64,000 nucleotides of DNA from assembly GCA_024277255.1 (NCBI GenBank), contig JAJRVQ010000029.1, positions 1 through 64,000 on the forward strand. The letters run 5' to 3'. Below the pieces are notes generated by a model, which was not told the origin of the DNA, made no database searches, and saw nothing but the letters and a program-made list of their open reading frames with translations. The position numbers and the translations under genes were made by a program. The stretch is from Acidobacteriota bacterium. Lineage in GTDB: Bacteria > Acidobacteriota > Thermoanaerobaculia > Multivoradales > SZUA-115. Shown here piece after piece: positions 9,199 through 16,428 of the stretch (its first letter is position 1; each line of letters begins with the position of its first letter).

Positions 9199-9221
9199 TG
9201 TGCTACATTGTGCTACATGAG
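9199..9221 (+). promoter_or_regulatory. Tandem 10-bp repeat over the antitoxin start (likely autoregulatory site)
   Basis: Two exact copies of TGTGCTACAT lie head to tail at 9199-9208 and 9209-9218; the ATG of the antitoxin (9217) is in the second copy. A closely related element, 18 of 22 bases identical in coding orientation, covers the antitoxin start at 39635-39656. Its position and helical phasing suit binding by the toxin-antitoxin complex, and it may include the -10 region of a leaderless or short-leader promoter. Confidence 0.55.
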
Positions 9222-9504
9222 CCAAGGTGTTGGAGTTCGAGAGCTGCGGCAGAACCTGAGTCAGTATCTTCGGCGGGTCGCTAACGGAGAGAGTCTCCAG
9301 GTGACGGATCGTGGCCATGCCGTGGCGATGTTGGTGCCGTTGCCGGAACGTTCCACTGCGCTCGAGCGGTTGATCGCGACCGGTAAGGCGATCCCGGCTC
9401 GGGGGCGCATCGAAGACCTGCCGCCCGCGCTCAAGCTGGAGGACGACGGGAAAATCTCCGTGAGCGAAGCGTTGCAGGAGCAGCGTCAAGAGCGCCTACC
9501 CTGA
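9217..9504 (+). CDS. Phd/YefM-family antitoxin
   Basis: 95 residues. The N-terminal half, GVRELRQNLSQYLRRV then VTDRGHAVAMLVPL, is the Phd/YefM DNA-binding domain. The C-terminal tail (about 50-95) is Arg/Glu-rich and probably wraps the toxin. ATG 9217 is chosen because the family starts with M-x-x-V-G-V-R-E; three further upstream codons (from TTG 9208) are open but not conserved. The stop overlaps the toxin start by four bases. It would neutralise the adjacent PIN ribonuclease and repress its own promoter. Confidence 0.85.
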   Translation: MSQGVGVRELRQNLSQYLRRVANGESLQVTDRGHAVAMLVPLPERSTALERLIATGKAIPARGRIEDLPPALKLEDDGKISVSEALQEQRQERLP

Positions 9505-9905
9505 ACGAGCTACTCTATCTGGACGCTTCGGCGCTGGTGAAACTCGTCGTGCACGAGGCGGAGACCGCTTCGCTGAGAGAGTTCGTTCGCGGTCGAGCTG
9601 TCGTAGCCAGCGAGATTGTTTCCGTCGAGGTCCTGCGAGCGATCGGGCGCCGGACAGATTCTCCAGGGGTGAGAGATCTCGCCTCTTCGACTCTCGGCAC
9701 GGTGGCCCTTCTGCGGCTGGACATGACAACTCTGCGCGTGGCTGGTGAGCTACAGCCGCCGCGATTGCGATCGTTGAACGCCATTCATCTGGCGGCGGCT
9801 CTCGGCCTGGGAGATGATCTCGATGCCATGGTGGTCTACGATCGTCGACTTGCTACAGCTGCCCAAGAAGCTGGCATTCGCACCGTTTCACCGGGTATGG
9901 AATGA
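9501..9905 (+). CDS. PIN-domain toxin (VapC-like), probable CTG start
   Basis: 134 residues if translation starts at CTG 9501 inside a CTGA overlap with the antitoxin stop. The first canonical start (GTG 9537) would delete the first catalytic Asp in LLYLDASALVK (Asp8). PIN toxins cleave RNA with an acidic Mg2+ site. Asp8, Glu43 and Asp114 (VVYDRRLA) are present, but the third acidic position in the usual S-L-D-A-x-H-L motif is Asn (Asn93). The toxin could therefore be attenuated. It pairs with the Phd-type antitoxin upstream. Confidence 0.8.
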   Translation: MNELLYLDASALVKLVVHEAETASLREFVRGRAVVASEIVSVEVLRAIGRRTDSPGVRDLASSTLGTVALLRLDMTTLRVAGELQPPRLRSLNAIHLAAALGLGDDLDAMVVYDRRLATAAQEAGIRTVSPGME

Positions 9906-9942
9906 TCGCTCGATAGGTAATCCACGCCAGTAGAGGTATTCC

Positions 9943-10878
9943 ATGAAGATGCGTTCGCCCAGTTCCAACCAGATCGATTCTTTGCGCACCGCTCGCATCT
10001 TGCTGATGGCGGGACTATCCCTGCTGCTCGTCGCTAGTGTTGCGATGGCCCAGGCGCCGCCCTCCACCGATCTCTACCTGCTGGCGGTGGATAGCTCCGG
10101 CGGTAGCGTGCAACTCGGCCTGCCGGTCAACATCACGGCGCGCGAGGGTTACGACAACCAGCCGGCTTTCACCCTCGACGACAAGCGGGTGCTCTACGTC
10201 TCGATGCGGGGCGAGCAGACCGATATCTACAGCTACGAGCTGGCCACTGCCACGACGCGGCAGGTGACCGACACGCCGGTCAACGAGTATTCGCCCACAC
10301 CGATGGCGGGCGGCACCTCCTTTTCGGCCATTCGACAGGATCTGGAGGGCAAGCAGTTCTTGTATCGCTATCCGCTCGGGGAGGGCAAAGCCACTCTGCT
10401 GCTGCCGGAGGTCGAGCCGGTCGGTTACCACGGCTGGAGCGGTGACAAGTTGCTCCTCTTCGTGCTCGGTGAGCCGCCGACCTTGCGCATCGCCCAAGCC
10501 GGCAAGGCCGGCTCGAAAGCGATCGCCGACAACCCCGGCCGTTCCTTTCATCCGGTTCCGGGCTCGCAAGAGGTCGCCTGTGTGATCAAAGGTGAGGCGG
10601 GATGGACGATCGAGGCGGTCGATCTGGTTTCTGCTGATCGCCGTTCGCTCGGTGCCACGCGAGCCGAGCGCGAGGACTTCGTCTTCGGCCCCGGTGGCGA
10701 GATCTGGATGGGCGACGGCGCCAAGCTCTATCGCCGCCCGGCGCGAGCGGATGCCGAGTGGCAACTGGTGAAAGACTTCGCGCCCTTCGGCTTTGGTGGG
10801 ATCACCCGCCTGGCTTTCGATTCTTCCGGCGAGTGGCTGGCCCTGGTGGCCGAGCGCCGGGAAAAGAGTGACGGGTGA
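9943..10878 (+). CDS. Secreted TolB-like beta-propeller protein
   Basis: 311 residues with a late N-terminal hydrophobic segment (about 19-38) ending AMAQA, so it is probably exported by Sec. The remainder has repeated blades typical of TolB/WD40-like propellers, such as DNQPAFTLDDKRVLYVSMR followed by TDIYSYEL. No enzymatic motif is visible. Such proteins usually act as periplasmic binding scaffolds. The stop overlaps the GTG start of the next gene (GTGA), so the two are probably co-translated. Confidence 0.7.
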   Translation: MKMRSPSSNQIDSLRTARILLMAGLSLLLVASVAMAQAPPSTDLYLLAVDSSGGSVQLGLPVNITAREGYDNQPAFTLDDKRVLYVSMRGEQTDIYSYELATATTRQVTDTPVNEYSPTPMAGGTSFSAIRQDLEGKQFLYRYPLGEGKATLLLPEVEPVGYHGWSGDKLLLFVLGEPPTLRIAQAGKAGSKAIADNPGRSFHPVPGSQEVACVIKGEAGWTIEAVDLVSADRRSLGATRAEREDFVFGPGGEIWMGDGAKLYRRPARADAEWQLVKDFAPFGFGGITRLAFDSSGEWLALVAERREKSDG

Positions 10879-11477
10879 GTTGGATCAAGACCATCCCCTT
10901 CGAGCAGGCCGAAGGCAAGCTGCGCAAGCTCTACCGACAGGTGCTCGGATCGGATGGTCGGGTCGACAACATCCTCCAGGTTCACTCCCTGCGGCCGCAC
11001 ACGCTGCAAGGTCACCTGGTGCTCTACAAGAACGTCTTACACCACAGCGGCAACTGTCTGGACAAGCGGTTGCTCGAAATGCTCGGTGTCTGGGTGAGCA
11101 TCCTCAACGGCTGCGCCTACTGCGTCGATCACCACCTCGCCGGCTTGGCCCGGTTGATCGATGACGAGGAGCAAGCACAGAAGATCAAAGCCGCCCTGCG
11201 CCAAGGCGACTACACTATCTTCGAGCCTAAAGAGGTCGCCGCCTTGCGCTACGCGGCAGTTCTCACCCGCACTCCCACCGAGGTGGGCGAGGAACTGGTC
11301 GAGGAAATGCGCCGAGCCGGCTTCGACGACGGCGAGATCCTCGAAATCAACCAGGTCATCAGTTACTTCGCCTACGCCAACCGCACCGTGCTGGGGCTAG
11401 GGGTGACCACCGACGGCGACACCTTGGGGCTCTCTCCCAGTAACTCCGAGGACCCCGGCGACTGGGGGCATCGCTAG
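10875..11477 (+). CDS. AhpD-like / carboxymuconolactone decarboxylase-family protein
   Basis: 200 residues. The helical core holds the redox motif NGCAYCVDHH (CxxC followed by His), characteristic of the AhpD-like peroxidase-related branch of the CMD family. The pair of cysteines and the downstream His form the proton-relay/thiol site of AhpD-type alkylhydroperoxidases. The start GTG 10875 overlaps the TolB-like gene. Cytosolic; no signal peptide. Its physiological reductant and substrate are unknown. Cysteines are intact here, in contrast to the OsmC gene at 25.3 kb. Confidence 0.8.
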   Translation: MSWIKTIPFEQAEGKLRKLYRQVLGSDGRVDNILQVHSLRPHTLQGHLVLYKNVLHHSGNCLDKRLLEMLGVWVSILNGCAYCVDHHLAGLARLIDDEEQAQKIKAALRQGDYTIFEPKEVAALRYAAVLTRTPTEVGEELVEEMRRAGFDDGEILEINQVISYFAYANRTVLGLGVTTDGDTLGLSPSNSEDPGDWGHR

Positions 11478-11613
11478 TTCTTGGCAGAGGGGAATTCATC
11501 TCGTCGCGACTGGTCGAGGAAGGTAATGGCTACTGAATTGAAATCACGGATTGCCACTGAGCGACCGCCGGTTCGTTGCCAAGAAGGGCCAAGATGACAA
11601 AGAGAAGACCAAG

Positions 11614-12192
11614 ATGCAGAACGTAGCCTACTGGCTCGCGGTGGTGATGGTGGCGACCTCCCCGCCTGCCTTGCTCTACTGGTACTTGATCCATCCGCTG
11701 GCGGCCTTCTGGCGCCGGCTCGGGCCGGTGGTCACCTTCGTCGTCGTGGGGGCGATCTGTTTGGTCGTCGTCTACCTTCTATGGCAGGTGCGAGACTTTC
11801 TGCTGGGGCCCCACCTCGGTTTCCACTGGTGGCTGATCGCCGGCGGTTGCTGTCTCTACGCGGGTGCTTTGTGGCTGGAGGTGCTTTGCCGGCGCCACCT
11901 CAAGATGCGCATCCTGGCGGGAGTGCCCGAACTCGGCGGCGATCCGGGCCGGCTCCTCACTGAAGGGATCTACGCGCGCACCCGCAACCCGCGCTACCTG
12001 GTGATCCTGATGGCAGTCTTCGCCTGGGCGATGATACTCAACTATCTCGGTCTGTGGATCCTCGCCCTCTTGATGATCCCCGCCATGTACCTGTTGATCG
12101 TGCTCGAAGAGCAAGAACTCAAGGGCCGCTTCGGTGCCGAGTACGAGGCCTACCTGGAAGCGGTCCCTCGGTTGATACCGCGGATCGGGTGA
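11614..12192 (+). CDS. Isoprenylcysteine carboxyl methyltransferase-like membrane protein
   Basis: 192 residues, about five transmembrane segments. The C-terminal region has the ICMT/PEMT-type motif GIYARTRNPRYL and, about 45 residues later, LEEQELKGRFGAEYEAY, matching the SAM-binding half of bacterial isoprenylcysteine carboxyl methyltransferase/phospholipid methyltransferase relatives. I chose ATG 11614 because hydrophobic sequence starts there; 21 more codons are open upstream but polar. The substrate is unknown, as bacterial members rarely have prenylated proteins. It is convergent with the HzsA-like gene, 16 nt apart. Confidence 0.72.
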   Translation: MQNVAYWLAVVMVATSPPALLYWYLIHPLAAFWRRLGPVVTFVVVGAICLVVVYLLWQVRDFLLGPHLGFHWWLIAGGCCLYAGALWLEVLCRRHLKMRILAGVPELGGDPGRLLTEGIYARTRNPRYLVILMAVFAWAMILNYLGLWILALLMIPAMYLLIVLEEQELKGRFGAEYEAYLEAVPRLIPRIG

Positions 12193-12208
12193 GGTGGGCT
12201 GCGGGCGG

Positions 12209-15200
12209 CTACGGCACCGTACTCGACCAGGTGCCGGTGCCGCCGGATTCGAATCCGTCGCTGAAAATCTCGGCCACGGCGGTGGCGAAGTTGCGGCTGA
12301 CGCGGGTGACGTTGCCCTGGAAATCGCGCACTTCGGCCCGCAAGATCGCCTGGCTGAGATTGGGTAGCGGCTGGCTGAGGAAGATGCCGAAGATGCCCTC
12401 CTCGGGGTCGCCGACGGCCACCGCCAGGTCGGCAAGTTCGCTGCCCGGTGGCCGGCCTTCGACGACGAAGTCAGCGCTCACCGAAAGGGTGGAGAGGTCA
12501 ACTCCGCTGTTGGCGTCGGCCAGGCCGAAGCGCAGCAGGGAGACGGGGGCGGTGTTGAGGCCGGGGCGCGGCAGGCTGACGGCGAGGGTGGGGCGTAGGT
12601 CGTCCAGGAACCAGCCGAAGGCACCGTTGCCGCTCTCTTCGCCGATGTTGATCGGGCAACCGAGGTCGATCCAGCGGGCGAAGGTCCGCTTTTCTTCTTC
12701 GCTGAGCGGCGGGTAGGGGCTGCCGGGGGGTGGCATGATGGTGCCGGTGTAGTCGAGGTCGGCCTCGTTGGCGGTGGCGCCGGCCGGCAGGGTGGAAGGA
12801 TCGCCGGGGACGGTTTCCGTGGGGTGGTCGGCGTTGCTCCAGCCGTCGAGCCGTTGGCCGAAGATCTTCCAGGTGAGGAGGCTGCGCCGGCTCTGGAACT
12901 TGCGCACGTAGCGGCTGGCGTTGGTCTGGCGCCACCGTGGGGCCGTGCCGACCGTCACCACCGGCGGATAGCCCCAACTGGCGTCGCGGTCGTCGGCCAG
13001 CCGCTTGTAGTCGCCGGGCAGGCCGCTGTAGAGGGCGGTGTCGTCGAGCACCAGCGCGCCGGGAGGGTTGGGGTCGGCGGTGGTGTGGCAGCCGATGCAG
13101 CTGCGTTCCAGTAGCGGCCGGATGTCGCGGTAGAACTCGACATCGACCTTCGGCTGTGGAACGACCAACAAGGCCGGTTGGCCGCTGGCGCCGGCGGTGA
13201 TCAGCGGCGTCTCCTTGGACAGATCCCGCACCGGGTAGTTGGCGCCGGCCGCCGCGGTCAGCGCGAAGTCGAGCGGCTGCAGGCTGTGGGCGTGGCAACC
13301 GCCGCAATCGGCACGCACCTCGCCGGGTCGCACCTGGTGCCAGGTCATCGACATGTTGAGCACCATGCCGTTGCGGTCGAGCGTCTGGAAGGTGAACGGA
13401 GTGTCGGCGGGAATCTTGACCAGGAAGCTGGTGTCCGGATTGCCTTCCGGGTCGAGGATCGGCATGCCCTGAGCGTCGTTCTTGCGCAGCGGAATCTCGC
13501 CGAGGATGCGATGGCGTTCGTTGGCGTGATTGTCGAACTGACGCCCGTTGTTGGGGCCGTAGCTGCGGTGGGTGTTGGGTTCCAGGCCGACGATGCGCAC
13601 CGCCCAGATATCGCTGTTGGCGTACTTGCCGGCGTCGGCCCCTTGGCTGGACCAGTTGGAGCTGGCGCCGTTCTCGGAGGTGTTGAAGGGGTCGAGACCG
13701 TCGAAGGCGGCCTCTCCCTGGCCGGGGAAGCTCTCCCGCTTGTAGAGGCTGGAGGTGCCCACCAAGCCGAAGGGCGTGCCGGCCGGCAGCTCGGCGTGCA
13801 CGGTGCCGTCGTTGGGCAACCAGGGAAGCTCGGACGGCTCGGCGATACCGTGGATTTCGCTGTAGGCTACCAGCGGGCGTGGCCAGGCCTCGTTGTAGGC
13901 GGGGTCGTTCTTGATCTCGATCAGGTCGCTCGGGCTCCAAATCGGATCGGCGCTGGGCAGCAGGTAGAGGCCGGCGTCGTAGTAGGGCAGCGGCGTCGGC
14001 CGGTTGAGATCGTTGGCCGGCCCCGGCGTCCAGACGGCGAGCAGGTCGCCACCCGGAGCGGCCGAAGGATGAGTGAACTTGCCGACCCGCACGCCGTCGG
14101 TGCCGACCGGCGCGGCATTGTCGTTGCCGTGGGTCATCGGGCTGAGCGAATACATCCCGTAAGGCATGAAGGACATCTGGAACGGGTAAAGAAAGCCGCC
14201 ACTGACGGTCTGGGTGACGGAAGGGTTCTGCGCCGGGAAGGGCGAATGGAAGGGCGGCGTGCCGGCCGGCGGCATGTCGGGAAAGCGGTAGAGGGCGCCG
14301 AAGCCGTTGTTGTTGAGGTTGTAGTAGTCGACCACCACCATGTCTTCGTTGGTCAGTTGGGTCATGAAATGGAAGGCTTGCGGTGAGCGGAAGGCGCTGA
14401 TCAGGGGCGCCCAGTGGCGCCCGTCCGGGTAGATCGTCCAGATCCCCCAAAGCCGGCGGTCGCGCAGCCCCTGGCTCTCGTAGGTCGAAAAGGCGATCCG
14501 GCCGTCGGCCAGCGGTGTGGGGTGCAGAGCGCTGCCGATGGTCATCGGCGCGATGGCGGTCACGTTGCCGCCGTCCAGATCCATCACATAGAGCTGCAAG
14601 GTCGGGTTGGTGAAGCCCTGCGGCGGCAGGAAGCCGTTGCGGTTGCTGGTGAAGGCGATCTTGCCGCCGGGCAGCGGGCAGGGGCCGAGATTCAGGATGC
14701 CGTAGCCCAGCCGGTTGAACTGCGACGGCGGGTCGAGCGGGTTGCTCTCGTCCCAGTTGCCAGCGCCGGTGTTGGGGGTGAACTCGCCGAAGGTCAACTG
14801 TTCGACTTGGCGGGTCGGCACATGGAGCCTGAAGATGTCCGCGCCGTCGGCGGGTAGATCGCCCCGCTGGCCGTTGAGTTTGGCCGGCGAGAGGTCAGGG
14901 AAGAGGCTGTAGTAGACCCACTCGCCGTCGAAAGCGACGAAGGGGTCGGTCACCGAGCAGTTGCCACTTCCGCCTGCCGCCAGCGAGCAGGCCACCAGCA
15001 CCTCTTCGCTCCCGTCCGGGTGGAGCAGCATCAGGTCGGCTCCCGGGTCCATGCGGGCCGGGTGGAAGATCTCGGGCCAGAGGGTGTTGGTGTCGTCGCC
15101 GAAGCGCGGTTGGCGTACGTAGACGATGTCGTAGCTGACGGCGAAGGCCGGCGCCGCCAGGGTCGCGGTCGCGATCAGCAGCAGGACGATCAGATACCAG

Positions 15201-15211
15201 CGGGTCCTCAC
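12209..15211 (-). CDS. HzsA-like secreted di-haem beta-propeller protein
   Basis: 1000 residues with a Sec signal peptide (1-24). About residues 30-430 contain TolB-like blades (IAFTSNRNGF, LYVMDLDGG, ADGRIAFSTYE). The middle part carries two haem c sites, CGGCH (about 650) and CIGCH (about 715), followed by MPPPGSPYPPLSEEEK near 830 as in cytochrome-like domains. The order resembles the alpha-subunit family of hydrazine synthase, of which many uncharacterised paralogues occur outside anammox bacteria. The last 20 residues contain DGFESGGTGTW, also seen at the C terminus of the protein at 23385-25046. Role: periplasmic or surface redox or binding protein; substrate unknown. Confidence 0.72.
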   Translation of the reverse strand: MRTRWYLIVLLLIATATLAAPAFAVSYDIVYVRQPRFGDDTNTLWPEIFHPARMDPGADLMLLHPDGSEEVLVACSLAAGGSGNCSVTDPFVAFDGEWVYYSLFPDLSPAKLNGQRGDLPADGADIFRLHVPTRQVEQLTFGEFTPNTGAGNWDESNPLDPPSQFNRLGYGILNLGPCPLPGGKIAFTSNRNGFLPPQGFTNPTLQLYVMDLDGGNVTAIAPMTIGSALHPTPLADGRIAFSTYESQGLRDRRLWGIWTIYPDGRHWAPLISAFRSPQAFHFMTQLTNEDMVVVDYYNLNNNGFGALYRFPDMPPAGTPPFHSPFPAQNPSVTQTVSGGFLYPFQMSFMPYGMYSLSPMTHGNDNAAPVGTDGVRVGKFTHPSAAPGGDLLAVWTPGPANDLNRPTPLPYYDAGLYLLPSADPIWSPSDLIEIKNDPAYNEAWPRPLVAYSEIHGIAEPSELPWLPNDGTVHAELPAGTPFGLVGTSSLYKRESFPGQGEAAFDGLDPFNTSENGASSNWSSQGADAGKYANSDIWAVRIVGLEPNTHRSYGPNNGRQFDNHANERHRILGEIPLRKNDAQGMPILDPEGNPDTSFLVKIPADTPFTFQTLDRNGMVLNMSMTWHQVRPGEVRADCGGCHAHSLQPLDFALTAAAGANYPVRDLSKETPLITAGASGQPALLVVPQPKVDVEFYRDIRPLLERSCIGCHTTADPNPPGALVLDDTALYSGLPGDYKRLADDRDASWGYPPVVTVGTAPRWRQTNASRYVRKFQSRRSLLTWKIFGQRLDGWSNADHPTETVPGDPSTLPAGATANEADLDYTGTIMPPPGSPYPPLSEEEKRTFARWIDLGCPINIGEESGNGAFGWFLDDLRPTLAVSLPRPGLNTAPVSLLRFGLADANSGVDLSTLSVSADFVVEGRPPGSELADLAVAVGDPEEGIFGIFLSQPLPNLSQAILRAEVRDFQGNVTRVSRNFATAVAEIFSDGFESGGTGTWSSTVP

Positions 15212-15222
15212 GCGTTTCTCCT

Positions 15223-15240
15223 CACGGTCACGGTCACGGT
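15223..15240. repeat. Three tandem copies of CACGGT
   Basis: Exact hexamer repeat ending 29 bp upstream of the HzsA-like gene's start codon. It may be a short regulator site or simple slippage; nothing else distinguishes it. Confidence 0.7.
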
Positions 15241-15481
15241 CTCAAGGGTAGCGATCAGGGTAGTGGTCACGAGGATATCTGTCAATCGCCATGGATGTAT
15301 TTAGCCTCTGTCCTCGACCCGTGGAGCCGAGGTCTGTCGCTGCGGCCAAGGTTGAGCGGGTGGACCTCGGCGTCGACAGACTGAGGCGGTCCGGAGCCGG
15401 GTCATCGGCCAAGACTCACTGCCGGCCAGGACGGCTTGATAGGCTGCCTCCCACGATCTGATCAGGTAGGAGGAGTGGAAG

Positions 15482-16279
15482 ATGGAGGGGAGTATGGAGG
15501 GGTTCTCGGCGCAATGCCGCAACTGCGGCCGGGAGCGCGCGGCGCCCGGCGATCGGTTCTGTGGCGGGTGCGGTCAGCGGTTCCTCAGCGGCCGGCTGAC
15601 CTTCCGCTCGCTCTGGGGGGAGCTGCTCAATCGGTTCTTCGAGCGCGGCCTGTTGCGCACCTTGGTTGACGCGGTGCGCTCACCCGGTGGCGTGATCCGG
15701 CGCTACGTGGATGGGCAACGCCATCGCTACGTCAACCCGTTCTCCTACCTGCTGGTCGGTGTCGCCCTCTCGCTCCTGCTGTTCAACCTCACTCGGAGCG
15801 AGACGTTCGATCAGCAGATCCGTGAGTCGTTCACGCCGATGGTCGAGCTGCTCGGGTGGAACGAGGCGCAGCTGGACGCGGCGATGGCTTTGCAGAACAC
15901 GATGAGTGAGAACACATCGATCTACATGCTGCTGCTCACCATTCCGTTCGCGCTACTCCTGCGTTTGTTCTTTCCCGGCGCCCAGGTGAACCTGGCGGAG
16001 GTTTCGGTCTTCGCGCTCTTCTCCTTTGGCCACGCTTTCTACCTCGACGTGCTCGCCGTTGTCGTCCAACTGTTCAGCGACAATCTGAACCTTCAAATCG
16101 GGTTGACCGTGCTGGTGTTCAATGTGGCCATCGGTGTATCGGCCTGGGGATTCTTCGGCCGGCGCTGGTGGGCTGTGGTGCGTTCGCTGCTCGCCTATTG
16201 GATCTCGTACATGGCCTATTCGAGCCTGACCGCGGCGGCATTGATGATCTACGTGACCAAGTTTGCCGGGGTCGGCTAG
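15482..16279 (+). CDS. DUF3667 membrane protein with N-terminal zinc ribbon
   Basis: 265 residues. A zinc-ribbon-like segment near residues 12-32 has two CxxC pairs (CRNC and CGGC). It is followed by RHRYVNPFSYLLVGVALS, the hallmark of DUF3667, and about five transmembrane helices. The function of the family is unknown. The start is ATG 15482, with the SD GTAGGAGGAG about 6 nt upstream; an in-frame ATG at 15494 is an alternative. It stands alone between the divergent HzsA-like gene and the serine hydrolase gene. Confidence 0.8.
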   Translation: MEGSMEGFSAQCRNCGRERAAPGDRFCGGCGQRFLSGRLTFRSLWGELLNRFFERGLLRTLVDAVRSPGGVIRRYVDGQRHRYVNPFSYLLVGVALSLLLFNLTRSETFDQQIRESFTPMVELLGWNEAQLDAAMALQNTMSENTSIYMLLLTIPFALLLRLFFPGAQVNLAEVSVFALFSFGHAFYLDVLAVVVQLFSDNLNLQIGLTVLVFNVAIGVSAWGFFGRRWWAVVRSLLAYWISYMAYSSLTAAALMIYVTKFAGVG

Positions 16280-16428
16280 ATCTTTATGCCAGCCGGCGCA
16301 TTGCCGGTGAATATTTTGCTGCGGTTTCTCGTATGAAGTTGAATGGGCTGTGCCAGCCCTTCCTTCTCAAAGCCAGACGGTAGCCACGGATGGCCCGCTC
16401 GACGGGTCGCCGAAGGAGAGCAATCAGC

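Noticed and set aside
13178-14386. 402-codon open frame antisense to the HzsA-like gene
   Set aside because: High-GC antisense artefact: valine/glycine-rich, no domains, and it lies over a strongly supported gene with signal peptide and haem motifs.
12209-15211. A genuine hydrazine synthase subunit
   Set aside because: No beta or gamma subunits and no anammox genes; only family-level resemblance.
15223-15240. CRISPR or VNTR locus
   Set aside because: Only three hexamers without spacers.
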